Shown here: piece by piece, positions 34,694 to 45,115 of the stretch
Position numbering within the stretch: the first letter of the stretch is position 1
How the letters are laid out: each line of letters starts with the position of its first letter
Assembly (NCBI GenBank): GCA_032622095.1
Contig: CP136067.1
Span: 62,382,893 to 62,446,892, forward strand
Source of the DNA: Siphonodentalium dalli
Lineage: Eukaryota > Mollusca > Scaphopoda > Gadilida > Siphonodentaliidae
Direction: 5' to 3'
DNA: 64,000 bases
Notes under the pieces: model-generated
Database searches by the model: none
What the model was told of the DNA's origin: nothing
What the model saw: only the letters and a program-made list of their open reading frames with translations
Position numbers and translations under genes: made by a program

Positions 34694-35129
34694 TACTCAT
34701 GGGTTCCAAATAAACATGCACGCACATGTATTATTTTCTTGGGAAATTTCCTCCCTGCACACTGCCCTGCACAGTGCTTATTTGAGTCTGCAAGTTTATT
34801 AATTTTGAGGCTATGAAAACTGAAATCAGCACAAACTCAAGATTTCTATATGATTCTGATACCAAATTGATGAGCTTATAACTTTATGCATGTACATATT
34901 CAAATATATGGCATACATGTGACCATTTAAATATTGAAAAAAACAATACATGACACATATTATGTTGATTCCTATGCTTGATCTACATGTACATGTACTA
35001 TAAAAATTTTAACTATAGTTGATGTTTTGCTCAGAGTTTCCACTGTGCTATTATTAACTTTCAATGGAATTTTTCCCCTGCACTGTGACTATTATTTGGG
35101 CCTGCACTTTTATTTCGAGCCCGAGAGTA
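34694..35129. mobile_element. Inverted-repeat element T2 (T1 family), 436 bp
   Basis: The ends TACTCATGGGTTCCAAATAA and TTTATTTCGAGCCCGAGAGTA resemble T1. TA flanks both sides. Subterminal GCACTTTTATT- and GCACTGTGACTATTATTTGG-type repeats are present at both ends. Confidence 0.6.
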
Positions 35130-35941
35130 CCGGTAGGAGCACAGCTATCAACAGACATGGTATGTGTATCTGTATATACATGTATAGATGTTATCACCAC
35201 ATATGTTAGGGGTACAGCTACTTTTTCCAAAAACTAGGCATGCTAGGTTGGGTGTACTGGCTACCTCCAGACAATGGGATGTAGTCGTCACAATACAAGT
35301 AAGGTATAATGGTGGTATTATGGGTAAAATTCTTATAAAAGTTAGTGACATCAATTTCGTACCAAGTTTATAGCCAAATTTATGAAAATGTGGTATGTGA
35401 ATAATAAATAACATCCTTAAGAATGAAGTAAGTTTGATCTTTCATCAATCTTAATGTCTATTTCCACTGTGTTTATCAAGTATTACTTTCCCCACAACAC
35501 AAGTTGGCATTTTATGTCACTTCGGTCGAGGTAATTCAATATTTCTGCAGCTGGATAAAAAATATCAAAATAAAATTAAAAATAAAAATTTCCCTACCTA
35601 CCTACACTAATTTTTTCACTCCGTTATCGGAAACATACAATCTTTTTTTTTTTGGCCTTAGCATGGGTTATAGACCGATCTGTTTGTTTGATCTTCATTG
35701 ACATTGACATGTAGATGGGAACGAGTCATTTGGTGGCCATCTTGGATTTCAAAATTGAATCCATTGTCGCGGGCTACAGGTTCTACTTCCACCAATATTT
35801 ATTTTTTGGTCTCTCTTCACATTTACATCTTGTCTTACTTAGACATTTCAATTAGCACCTTTCCTAATTCCTCCATTTACTGTCAACCATTAAATTATTC
35901 CCCTACCTAAGTTGAGCTAGAGTGTCATTGACACTTTCATT

Positions 35942-36727
35942 TTTTTTGGCCTAATATGTGGAATACATATGGATTGACACTGATATTTTTTACACTATAT
36001 AATGGATGGAGGTATTAAACATACACTCTTTCACACTCAATATGAACATAAATAAAACTACCTTCTTCGTTGTAGATTATAATTTAGAAATAACATTTAT
36101 AAAATTATGATAATTTCCTCAAGAATATACTAATAGTATAGAATAATGATGATATGAATGTCATATTATTCACAAAGCACACTTTGTGTCTGAGAAAATT
36201 CAGGTCGACAAAAAAGCGCAGTCACAATATTGCGTCATTTACTTATTTAGATTTGCACGCATTATATAAAATACGTTGATTATAAAACCCCTAATTTGGT
36301 GCTTCTTCTTACAACTCACACTACCACTCATATTAAATTCCTTATTTGGTATGTATTACCATATACATGTATAGTTTAGGAGAAAATACTACAGCACAAG
36401 GGAACATTTTCATTGGACGATCTGGTAGTTCCAAGTGATTATCTGTAAACAAACGGTTCTGTAATGTTTTTTATGTTTGTTTACATAACAAAGCATACAA
36501 AGGTGACATTAACATGCAATGTACACGATATTTATGATTGGTATAAGAACAACATCTCTCTATTGTATAATATTCTTTTGGGTTTATGGCGATTTTAGCA
36601 GATGTAACTATTTTAACAGATATACCCACAGCGAAGTCCACCTGTATCTTATAAGTCTCAATTGAGCAATAAGAAATTCGCAACTTAGACATTTGTTGTT
36701 GATTTGGAATTGTCAATTTGTTTTCAG
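35942..36727 (+). other. Intron sequence upstream of the first visible CDV3-like exon
   Basis: AT-rich, no repeat family recognised. It ends in a good acceptor (TTTGTTTTCAG, AG at 36726-36727). Confidence 0.45.
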
Positions 36728-36840
36728 AAAAGATGAAGATGAGCAGGAGGAGACTCGATCCGAAGAAGAGGATGGTGATGAGGAAAGAAAGGAAAGAAAA
36801 GATCCAAAATCCGGACCATGGAAGAAGACCGGTGCTCCAG
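36728..36840 (+). CDS. CDV3: CDV3-like gene, internal coding exon
   Basis: The exon lies between acceptor TTTTCAG and donor CCAG|GTTTGT. It enters in phase with two bases supplied by the previous exon and leaves after one base of a codon. It encodes a highly charged stretch, KDEDEQEETRSEEEDGDEER, then KERKDPKSGPWKKTGAP. Vertebrate CDV3 has the same order: an acidic segment with a DP, then SGPWNKTAP. CDV3 is a small, widely expressed, probably cytoplasmic protein of unknown biochemical function. The upstream part, normally starting with a short SLDDFFAKKDKKKK-like motif, was not found; it is probably before the window or hidden in a short exon. Confidence 0.7.
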
Positions 36841-36896
36841 GTTTGTTAGACTATAACAAAATATTTTTTTATTCTCTGTGTTAGTTGTATAGGGGT

Positions 36897-37255
36897 TGTC
36901 CCCCCAACTTTTTCAAAGTTTAATAAGTCGGGGGACTATACAAATGATCATTGTCCCTCCGATCTCCTTCTCTTACAGTTCGTATCATATTTACCTAAAA
37001 CTTCAGGACGTTGTTACCGACACATTGAAGATGTGCAACATGTTGATGGAAAATGTTTTTTATTTTAGAGTTATTGACCCTGTCTGGACTTTATTTGTGT
37101 GGATATTCACTTGGGTGCCTTAACTGTGAAATCAACTCCTACAATTTGTATCCTATGTACCTAAAACATATTTAGTGAAAATGCACTATCATATTGGTGT
37201 AATCAACTCCCCCCCTGCTGCCATTGTCGGGGGAAATTTTGGTCAGCGACATTTT
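36897..37255 (+). mobile_element. R2 element, copy b, in the CDV3-like intron
   Basis: It starts GTCCCCCCAACTTTTT and AGTCGGGGGACTAT, has about two core units with ATCAACTCC, and ends ATTGTCGGGGGAAATTTTGG and TCAGCGACATTTTT. It begins 57 bp after the exon donor. Confidence 0.6.
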
Positions 37256-38310
37256 TAGCTCACCTGAGACGAACTCTCCGGTGAAGTTATAGTCATCATT
37301 CATTGTCCCTCCATTGATCTTTTGGGTGACTCATCATGAGCCATCCAATTTTTCCGAATTTCTTTGAAAAACATGGCAGCCAGCAGCTTGGCTTTTACTC
37401 TTTGTATGACTAAATCCTTTGGCACACCCTACAGGTCACATCTTTCATCAGATCATCACCAAACATCATATGTACCTTCTGGGTGACATCTAGATAGAAG
37501 CCATAAAACATGCCCAGCATCCATCTTGAATTTCAAATTCGAATTCCATCGGCACAAATTTATTGGAGAATTGTTTTGAAAATTTACAGATATGTTTGGG
37601 ATCTTCTAGATGGGCGCTATCGAGTTTGAACAATTTTCGATGAAAAACATGGCCACATGCAGCGATCTTGGATTTTACTCTTTGCATCACAAAATCTACA
37701 CCCTACAGACCACATCCCTCATCCGATCATCACCAAACTTCATTTGAATCTTTTACTCATTATATGACTAAATCCTTTTTTATGTTTACCCATACCATAG
37801 CAGTGAGGTGTCTTTATCTTGATGGGTGTTGTTGGTAGAATTTGACACATTATCATTGTAAACTTAAATTGGAGTCTCTTGACCAAGTATTTCATGTCCA
37901 GGTCACCTTTTTCACATTTAACCCAAGGCTGTGGTGGTGCAGCATTACAGATCCTGCATTCTCTTATATAAATGCAAGTGTGACCCATAAATTCCAATAA
38001 TTTGTGTTATGTAGATTTGTCTATAATAGTACATAACAGTATACTCTATAATTCAACACCAAAACTCTCATTTATGATTCCGATCAGAGTAATTTACTAT
38101 CGCCAAGGGATGGGTTAACATCTGCTGATTGTGATCGGCCTCTCGTTTTTCGAATTTTGTTGAAAAACATGGCTGCCAGATTACATGACTGAATCCTTCA
38201 GCAGGCCACATCCTTCATCCAATCATCACCAAACATCACATGGATCTACGGGATAATCTCTAGATGGGAGCCATCAATTTTCGTTGGCCACTAGCATAGG
38301 ACCCTGCATA
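37256..38310 (+). mobile_element. Chimeric element: R4 5' end joined to R1-like core, interrupted by R3
   Basis: It opens with an R4 end (AGCTCACCTGAGACGAACTC, then TCCGGTGAAGTTATAGTCAT). It then switches to R1-type units (AAACATGGCNGCCAGCAGC, TTTTACTCTTTG). The R3 copy at 37781-38150 splits it; R1-like sequence resumes at 38151. Confidence 0.55.
37781..38150 (+). mobile_element. R3 element, copy b (internally deleted)
   Basis: It starts TATGTTTACCCATACCATAG and jumps directly to the R3 distal part (TTTGACACATTATCATTGTA). It ends with ATGGGTTAACATCTGCTGAT, GTGATCGGCC and TCTCGTTTTT. About 1 kb of the full-length form (48231-49584) is missing. Confidence 0.7.
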
Positions 38311-38452
38311 TCGGAAATTCGACAATCGAATTGAATCTCGAATAGAATCGGGTGTCCGGTGTCGACATTGACAATAAATCCGAATCAAATCGGGACAAGC
38401 ACTGGACGGAGAACAATCATAGCTGACTATCGGATATCCTTCTAATTATTGT

Positions 38453-39320
38453 TAGCTTAACTTTTCTTTGTGAAGTTTGAGCTATTGCTGTGGGTTGGTG
38501 TCCATCATTTCTCTTTGTATGACTAAATCCTTCGGCACACTCTACAGGTCACAACTCTCATCCGATCATCACCAAACTTCATATGGATCTTTCATCAAGA
38601 AACATGGCCACCAGCAGCCGTCTTGGATTTCAAATTTTAATCCATCGGCACAGCCTGCAGCCCGCATTTATTGGAGAATTGTTTTGAAAATTTGCAGGCA
38701 TTTTTTGGATCACCTCTTGATGGGAGCCATCAAATTTGAAAAAAATTTGGTGAAAAAAAAATGGTCGCTGGCAGCCATCTTGGATTTTACTCTTTGCATG
38801 ACTAAATCCTTTGGCACACCAACATCCAATCATCACCAAACGTTAGATGTATATTCATGGTGACCTATATTAAATGGGAGCCATCAATTATTTCCGAAAT
38901 CCCTTTAAAAACATGGCTGCCAGTGGCCATTTTGGATTTTACTCTTTGCCTGACTAAATCCTTTGGCACACCCCACAGGCCACATCCCTCATCCAATACA
39001 ATCATCACAAAACTTTATATGGATCTTCGGGGTGACCTATAGATTGGAGCCATCAATTATTGCTGAATTTTTTTTTATAAAACATGGCTGCCAGCAATCA
39101 TCTTGGATTTCAGATTTGAATGCATCTGTACACCCTGCAGCCCACATTTATTGGTGAAATGTTGGATATGAAAATAATTTCATCTACCCAATACAAGACA
39201 TTAACTGTTACTTTTTGGCTTTCCGTCTTCTTTATCATTCTATTCATTGCTCAGCAAAAAATAAACTCCTTCCCAAGTTGTCTTTTTGAAGTTGAGTTTA
39301 CAGTGTTATTGACACTTTAT
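38453..39320 (+). mobile_element. R1 element, copy d
   Basis: It starts TAGCTTAACTTTTCTTTGTG, has about five diverged units with GGGAGCCATCAA and TTTTACTCTTTGCATGACTA, and ends with GTTGAGTTTACAGTGTTATT and GACACTTTAT. It is followed after about 10 bp by copy e in the same orientation. Confidence 0.65.
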
Positions 39321-39329
39321 TTCACTTAT

Positions 39330-39918
39330 TAGCTCAACTTTACTTTTAAAGTTTGAGCTATTGCTATGGATTGGTATCTGTCGTCTGTGTGTGTTTGTGC
39401 GTGTGTGTGTGTGTTCATGTGTGAGGCATCAGCGATTTCCTTTAGCACAGGATACATGTCGGATCATTATGAAATTGTCATAGCTGTTGACATTGACATG
39501 TAGATGGGAACGAGTCATTTTGGGGTCATTTGGCAAAAAACCATGGCCGGCAGCAGCCATATTGGATTTCAAAATTCAATCCATTAGCACGGGCTACAGG
39601 TCATTAGGCCATAAAACATGGCCGCTGGCAGCCATCTTGAATTTTACTCTTTGCATGACTAAATCATTTGGCACACCCTACTGTTCACTTCCCTCATTGT
39701 ATCATCACCAAACCATATTTATCTTGATATTGATCTACTAGATGGGAGCTATCAAATGTTTTTGATATTCATTTTATTTTATATATATATCTCTTCATGT
39801 TGATATTCTAGTATTACTTAGACATTTCAACTTTCTGCATTCCTAATCACTCCATTGACTGTAACATTTGAAATTATTCCCTTTCCAAGTTGAGCTACAG
39901 TGTCATTGACACTTTGTC
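39330..39918 (+). mobile_element. R1 element, copy e
   Basis: It begins with hairpin TAGCTCAACTTTAC.../AAAGTTTGAGCTA, then a GTGTGTGTGT run, two units, and the 3' end AAGTTGAGCTACAGTGTCAT plus TGACACTTTG. Confidence 0.7.
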
Positions 39919-40540
39919 AAGTTATTTTTTCGAATATGAAGCAAAGAATCAAGACAGAGTTCACAGACAAATGGTTTGCGATTGACATAGTTCTCAACTT
40001 TATTTTTGAACGAAAATAAAAACTATACATCACTTAGTATAATATGTGACATACGTCATCTGAGCGCATACCTTGTCAACTATAAATTGAATAATTACTA
40101 CTGAAGATACACTACTCGACTATTCTAGTAGTGTATATATGTAATAGTGCTTATTAATTAATGATGGTCACAAATGGCTATGACTGTATTCTAAGGATTT
40201 CAGGACTAATATATGCTGTATCATATACAATAGCATGCAAATTGTTGCGCATGGCCCGCCGCATCAGTACCCAGATGACTATTTGTAATAATGCATAATC
40301 ATCATGTGTGTTTTATCCCTGAATTTAATAAAAGATGGCATTATATGGCTTTCTTGTCGATTGGAATGCATTTATGTCAGTTACCATCTTAACATGTTAA
40401 TGTATGTTGATTGTTGGATATTAACAGTGTGGTGACATTAGTTATGATGCAAAACACATTTGGTAAGTTAACATAGGTATGAATGCACGTTCATCGGTTA
40501 GAAGAAACTAATATAAAATTATATAGACCTGTATTTAGTG
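39919..40540. other. Intron sequence, nothing recognised
   Basis: AT-rich; no repeats or coding signal that I can support. Confidence 0.4.
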
Positions 40541-40544
40541 ATTA

Positions 40545-40841
40545 TTGTCAAAACCACCAGTGCAAAAGGCTGACAGACTGCTAATGGGCGTAATATCTAG
40601 TGTAAACTCATTATGTGACTTCCTTGCTGATTATCGGAAATACCAGAATGAAAATGTCAAGATTGATTTGATATTTTGGTTTTCCAACCATCATTTATGT
40701 GATCATCTGCACAATCTAGACCAAGAGCTTGTGATTTTGATGAAGAATAGACTTCCAATAGAGAAGCATGGGCCTATGGCTATGATCAAAGTTGGTAGAC
40801 CTATTACAGTAGTAAATTTGAAGACTACTAATATTTCTTAG
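40545..40841 (+). CDS. Unrecognised 98-codon open frame inside the CDV3-like intron
   Basis: I do not recognise this protein. The frame opens at a TTG and its first ATG is at 40584; it ends with TAG at 40839-40841. The composition is ordinary and globular (CDFLADYRKYQNENVKIDLI, then FWFSNHHLCDHLHNLDQELV, ending GRPITVVNLKTTNIS). It lacks the low complexity and repeat character of other frames in the window. A weak acceptor-like TGTATTTAG precedes it at about 40539. It could be an exon of a nested gene, a decayed transposon gene, or chance. Confidence 0.2.
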   Translation: MSKPPVQKADRLLMGVISSVNSLCDFLADYRKYQNENVKIDLIFWFSNHHLCDHLHNLDQELVILMKNRLPIEKHGPMAMIKVGRPITVVNLKTTNIS

Positions 40842-41307
40842 TTGGGAATGTAGAGTTGCCAGGAATGCAGTCATACATTGATGTACATTTTACTCCAAAA
40901 ATCCATTTATGAATATGAAATGAATGCAAACTCACTCGTCAACATGTGGATCAATCGACTCCTGATCGACTGGACACGAACCAAGCCCATTGCAATTATG
41001 TTAAGTAAGACATCCAGTTTTTAAGAAAATGATTAATTCTTTTACATTTTACAATGTTTATTTTCATGATTTGAATAACAATACCATTCGTTTCAACCAG
41101 GACATATTGCGAAGACCTGGCATGGCTTTAAGTATGGCCTGTGGGTCGTTATAACCCCATTCAATTTAGCTGTTTAGTTTTGTGCTTAGTTTTGTGCTCT
41201 CCTTTTAGTTTAAGAGGGACATTGAGGGCAGTCATTCTAAAGTACCTGATTATCCTGATACATCAAGCTGGTTCTAGATCAACTGTTTAACTTTGCTTCT
41301 ATTTCAG

Positions 41308-41533
41308 CTGCTCCAAAAGAAACAAAAATTCAAGAAGCACCTGCTGAAATTGCACCAAAAGTAGAAGAAGCTGCTCCTAAAATAGGAGGAAAATATGTAC
41401 CACCAAGTCTCCGAGGGGGAGCATCTGCTACTACTACTGCTGCTCCAGCCAGGAGAAAGAAAACTGCTCCGAACTTAGGCAGCGAAGAAGATTTTCCTAC
41501 ACTAGGTGGCGCTCCAAGAGATAATGCCCAAAG
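41308..41533 (+). CDS. CDV3: CDV3-like gene, second visible coding exon
   Basis: Acceptor CTATTTCAG, donor CAAAG|GTAATA. The exon supplies two bases to the codon begun at 36840 (giving Ala), then 74 codons, then two bases. It encodes an Ala/Pro/Lys-rich linker (APKETKIQEAPAEIAPKVEE), then GGKYVPPSLRGG, a basic stretch ARRKKTAP and NLGSEEDFPTLGGA. Vertebrate CDV3 has GVYRPPGAR, a basic stretch and QFPSLQS in the same order. The KYVPPSLR block also occurs in other RNA-associated proteins, but the FPTL motif at this spacing favours CDV3. The 226-nt length and phases fit both neighbours. Confidence 0.75.
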
Positions 41534-41982
41534 GTAATATTCTTTGAGAACTTTCAACTCATTCAACTGCAAGGATAATAATCTGTAACATGTAGATAGA
41601 TATATCATAATAGGTGGAGGCACTGGCTTGTTGTAATGTATTTATGGCTTCATATATGGTTGGGGCACATTATCTTTTCTTATTGATATGGCTATATTAT
41701 GATCGAAATGACACATTTAGATGTCCCTCAATTCTGATCAAGCTTGAACATCAATCCTGATTTTTGCCCCTGTCAGAGTTATAACCTATAGCCATAGTTA
41801 AAACTACGACGAGCACATTGGGGATTCAACAAGCGATGATTAACTCAATATAAATGTATATCAGCATTATGGAGGCACCGACTCAGTATGAGTGTTCATT
41901 GCATCAACTATGCCTACTTCAGTGAGCATGAACAAATTCTCTGTTGACTTAAATTGAACTACAATTGAAACTAGCTTTTGTT

Positions 41983-42470
41983 GGCTCACCTGAGATGAAA
42001 TCTCCGGTGGAGCTATAGTCATCACTCCTCATCCGGCGTACATCCGTCCGTTCATCCGTCAAGTATTCTTTAAACATCTTCTCCTCTAGAACAATAAGAC
42101 CGAATGGGTTCATATTTGGTGTGGTTGTTCCCTAGGTGACTCAAACTCAGATTTGTTCAAATGAGGTCACTTGGTCAAATAGTTGATAAGTTAGGGCCAT
42201 AACTCTTTCCCTCCATATAATTCTTAAAACGACTTCTTCTCAAATACCATCAGGCCGAATGGGTTCATATTTGGTATGAAGGGTCCTTGTGTGACTGGGG
42301 TTCAGATTGGTTCAAATTAGGTCAATGGGTCATATGTGAGCAGAGCTAAAGGAAATTGTTGATGGACGCATCATCGGAAGCTCACTGAAGTAGGCACAGA
42401 TGACGGATGCCAACCCATGACAATAGGTTGACCATGACTTTGTTATAGTTGAGCTAACAGGATAGCTGTG
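41983..42470 (+). mobile_element. R4 element, copy b, fused to an inverted R1 fragment
   Basis: It starts GGCTCACCTGAGATGAAATC and TCCGGTGGAGCTATAGTCAT, has an ACATCCGTCCGTTCATCCGTC run, and two units marked CGAATGGGTTCATATTTGGT. From about 42400 it runs into the inverse of an R1 5' end (GATGCCAACCCATGACAATA, then GTTGAGCTAAC). Confidence 0.65.
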
Positions 42471-43512
42471 GTGTTTTCAATCTGAACATATAGAGAAGGA
42501 CATATTATGGCCACATGGGTAGATTAAGGCTTGAAGCTGTACAAGCATAAATATGGCTAGTCTAGTGTGAAAAAAACCATAAAAAATATCAATGGTCTAT
42601 TAGCTGTTTGATGAAAGTTTGATTCTAACAGATAGAAGGGATTGCCGTTTTGTGAAAATAAAGAAGTTTACATATAACATTTGACACATCACTTTTGATG
42701 TATCAGGAATACGTTTTTCATATTCTAGAATGAGTCTTTTATGCAAAACATAAGTGTTTAATTTTCAAATCCAAATACATTTTTAGAAATTTGTCATTTG
42801 CTGCCATATATGTCACTCCTGATACTGTCACTCCTGTTAATTTTTTGGTAACAGGAGTGATAGTAATAGGTGCAACAGATATGTGCACTGAACATTTATT
42901 GCCAACAACACTTTGATTAGCCAGTCAGCAGTCATCGCTTTTCATCACAAGAAGGAAATTCAATATAATCCATTTGAGAAAAAAAAATATATATATATGT
43001 TTTATTTATATTTGTTTTTATATATCTTGCAAGCCCCCCCCCCCCCCCCCCCCCCATTCAGGCCATGGTCAACTTCATTAAATTTGCCACATATAAAATA
43101 TCAGAAATTGATAGCACAGTTCTGTTCAAAATAAAAACCATAAATTGAAGTCTTGTGTTATACAGGTTCTAGCTACCGGTATGTCTTAATGGAAAAAGTC
43201 ACATCACATGTGACCTACTAGTATTGAAGAGTCAAATGGATACGAATGATTTGGTATTCCGATTTGATTCAAAATAAGATTGTATACTATATTTCCAACA
43301 AGAGTCACATCAGAGATGCAGAGACTAGTCTTGGTGGCTACAGCAAATCTTTTGATATTTATTCCAAGTTATCCCACCAACAAGCAAAACAGTTGCATAC
43401 TTTTATAAATAGTCTTAGCTCTCACTATAAATCACAGACAGACCAATTTATACAGGGCGAATTGTGAAAACCCAAACCTATTCTTTATCTGAATCAGCCT
43501 ATGGGTACATAG
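42471..43512. other. Intron sequence with poly-C tract
   Basis: No coding signal. It holds inverted TGTCACTCCTGTTAA / GGTAACAGGAGTGA (42828-42866) and a poly-C run at about 43035-43056. Confidence 0.5.
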
Positions 43513-43681
43513 AGGATATCTAGTGTTTTTGAGTGGATACCGAACGAAAAATATGTCATGAGTGAGCGAGACAAATGTTTATTTTCGCGAGCGGCTAGCC
43601 GCGAGCGAAAATAAACATTTGTCGCGGTCACGAATGACGTATTTTTTCGGTATCCACTAAAAAAACCACTAGATATTCTTT
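43513..43681. mobile_element. Palindromic MITE (two ~84-bp arms)
   Basis: The arms are almost perfect inverses and meet at GCGGCTAGCCGC (43591-43602). Outer ends are ATATCTAGTG and CACTAGATAT; inner blocks are AGTGGATACCGAA, ATGTCAT and ACAAATGTTTATTTTCGC. Transcribed in the CDV3-like pre-mRNA it would form one long hairpin. Confidence 0.8.
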
Positions 43682-44286
43682 TTATTATACGCATTTCCAA
43701 AGAAATTCACCACTTACGACGTTAAATGATATCACAATCGTCTTCAATCGATGCATAATTTTTGAAGCCATCAGCTGATCGATGCCTGTTCTCGCAATGC
43801 TACTTCACCATCCGCAGAATATAAAAAAATAGTTCCCGTATTCTTCCCTTTATTTCCGCCATAAATATGTTGAATTTCAACATTAAATAGATTTTAATTA
43901 TAACTGTATCAGTGAATATAATATAATTTAGAATATCACAATGGGTTCTTTCACTTTGACCTTCTTCAATAGTACAAACCGGAAACAGTATTGGTACTCG
44001 CAAGTGAATCGGTCGCACACGCAAGTTTATGTGAAAGTATATTCTTCTATATCCCCTTCTGGGTGATATTGATATTTATCTAAACGCGTTTTTTTTCTAT
44101 AATTCACTGTTGGGCGTATAATAAAATTGTGTATCCATCTGTTGATGCCCACCAGTCGAGTGCCAAACATGGTTTGAGTTTTTGCAGAAGATGATCACAT
44201 AAAAAAGCAAGATTCTTGAATGACATAACATTATTGTGTACCAAAATTCACTGTATATGGCCACATTGTGAAAACAAGGAGGGTTA
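43682..44286. other. Intron sequence, nothing recognised
   Basis: AT-rich with short incidental frames. Confidence 0.4.
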
Positions 44287-44338
44287 GTCCTGTTACCAAG
44301 ATGTCACTCCTGTTACCAATGTCACTCCTGTTACCAGT
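44287..44338. repeat. Three tandem TGTCACTCCTGTTACCA motifs
   Basis: Units of about 16-19 bp. The same motif occurs at 42828-42866 (direct and inverted) and inverted at about 45388-45404. Confidence 0.7.
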
Positions 44339-44392
44339 GCATATTTATATTTTGTTAAAAAAATACTCATCCAAAGAAAACAGTTATTATTA

Positions 44393-45115
44393 TGCCCCCG
44401 ACTTGAAGTCGGTGGGTATATAGTCGACGTCTCCGTCCGTCCGTACGTCCGTCCGTACAAACATTTTGCATTATTGTTCAGCAACCGCTTGGCAGATTTA
44501 GCTGTTATTGTATGGTGATAGAGCAGCATGGGGGAACAGCTACATGCATAGCGCGGGTTTCGTCCACCCATTTTCACCAGAGTTATGGCCCTTTTTTTAC
44601 TTAGAAAATTCAATTTTTCTCTTGTTTTTTTTGGTTTCCAGATGATAGCGTGAGCTTTGGTGGTACGATTGCAAATCCCGTATTTTTGTTGATCAGTTAT
44701 ATGAAAATACATGTCAAGTGGGTATGATCTGATGATTTTTGCACGAGTTATGGCCCTTTTTTCAACTTAGAAAATTTGAATTTTCGCTTGTTTTTGGGTT
44801 TCCGGATCGCTTGTTTTTGGGTTTCCGGAATTTCTAGAAGTGATGATTGTTTTACTACATGACTCACACTTCCAATGGTATTGGTAAAGACTAAAGTGGT
44901 GTGAAATGTTTCAATATAAACAAAGAGAGTTTTGGCCTTTGTGCACTCAAAAGATATGCCTCCTGACTTTAGTCGGTGGGTTTTTAGTCAACATTTCTGT
45001 ACGAACTTCTTTTGGAATGGTCATATAGACCTCCTCGGATATCCGCAGTTTCGTCCATGCTTAATCCGAATTGCTACGGTCGGGGGCAAATGCCACGCGA
45101 CAGCGTACCTCTTAT
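44393..45115 (+). mobile_element. R5 element (Pearl-like)
   Basis: The 5' end is TGCCCCCGACTTGAAGTCGG (hairpin CCGACTTGAAGTCGG), followed by CTCCGTCCGTCCGTACGTCC. Units of about 180-200 bp follow with GAGTTATGGCCCTTTTTT and ACTTAGAAAATT. The inverse of the start, GTCGGGGGCA, lies at 45079-45088. The 3' hairpin is less clear than in other families, so the right boundary is approximate. Confidence 0.65.

Larger units (their letters stand above)
33609..35657. mobile_element. Harbinger-like element H3, 2.05 kb, carrying nested elements
   Basis: The left end GGCCAAAAAAAAAAGATGCT then TGTTTCCGTACATCG is inverted at the right as CGTTATCGGAAACATACAAT then TTTTTTTTTTTGGCC. TTA flanks both sides (33606-33608 and 35658-35660). 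It lies inside an R1 unit and itself contains R2a (33870-34619) and T2 (34694-35129). No transposase seen. Confidence 0.75.
32403..35941 (+). mobile_element. R1 element, copy c, interrupted by H3
   Basis: It starts TAGCTCAATTTACTTTGTAA and holds about seven R1 units. It is broken at CCATTA by H3 (33609-35657) and resumes GCATGGGTTATAGACCGATC, matching the usual CCATTAGCACGGGCTACAGG. It ends AAGTTGAGCTAGAGTGTCAT with TGACACTTTCATT. The repeat unit itself thus documents the empty site of H3. Confidence 0.75.

Noticed and set aside
33853-34713. Open frames of 70-139 codons reading IGYLHGVINSSYSFK repeatedly
   Set aside because: They follow the 190-bp R2 unit and shift frame between units; no evidence of selection on protein.
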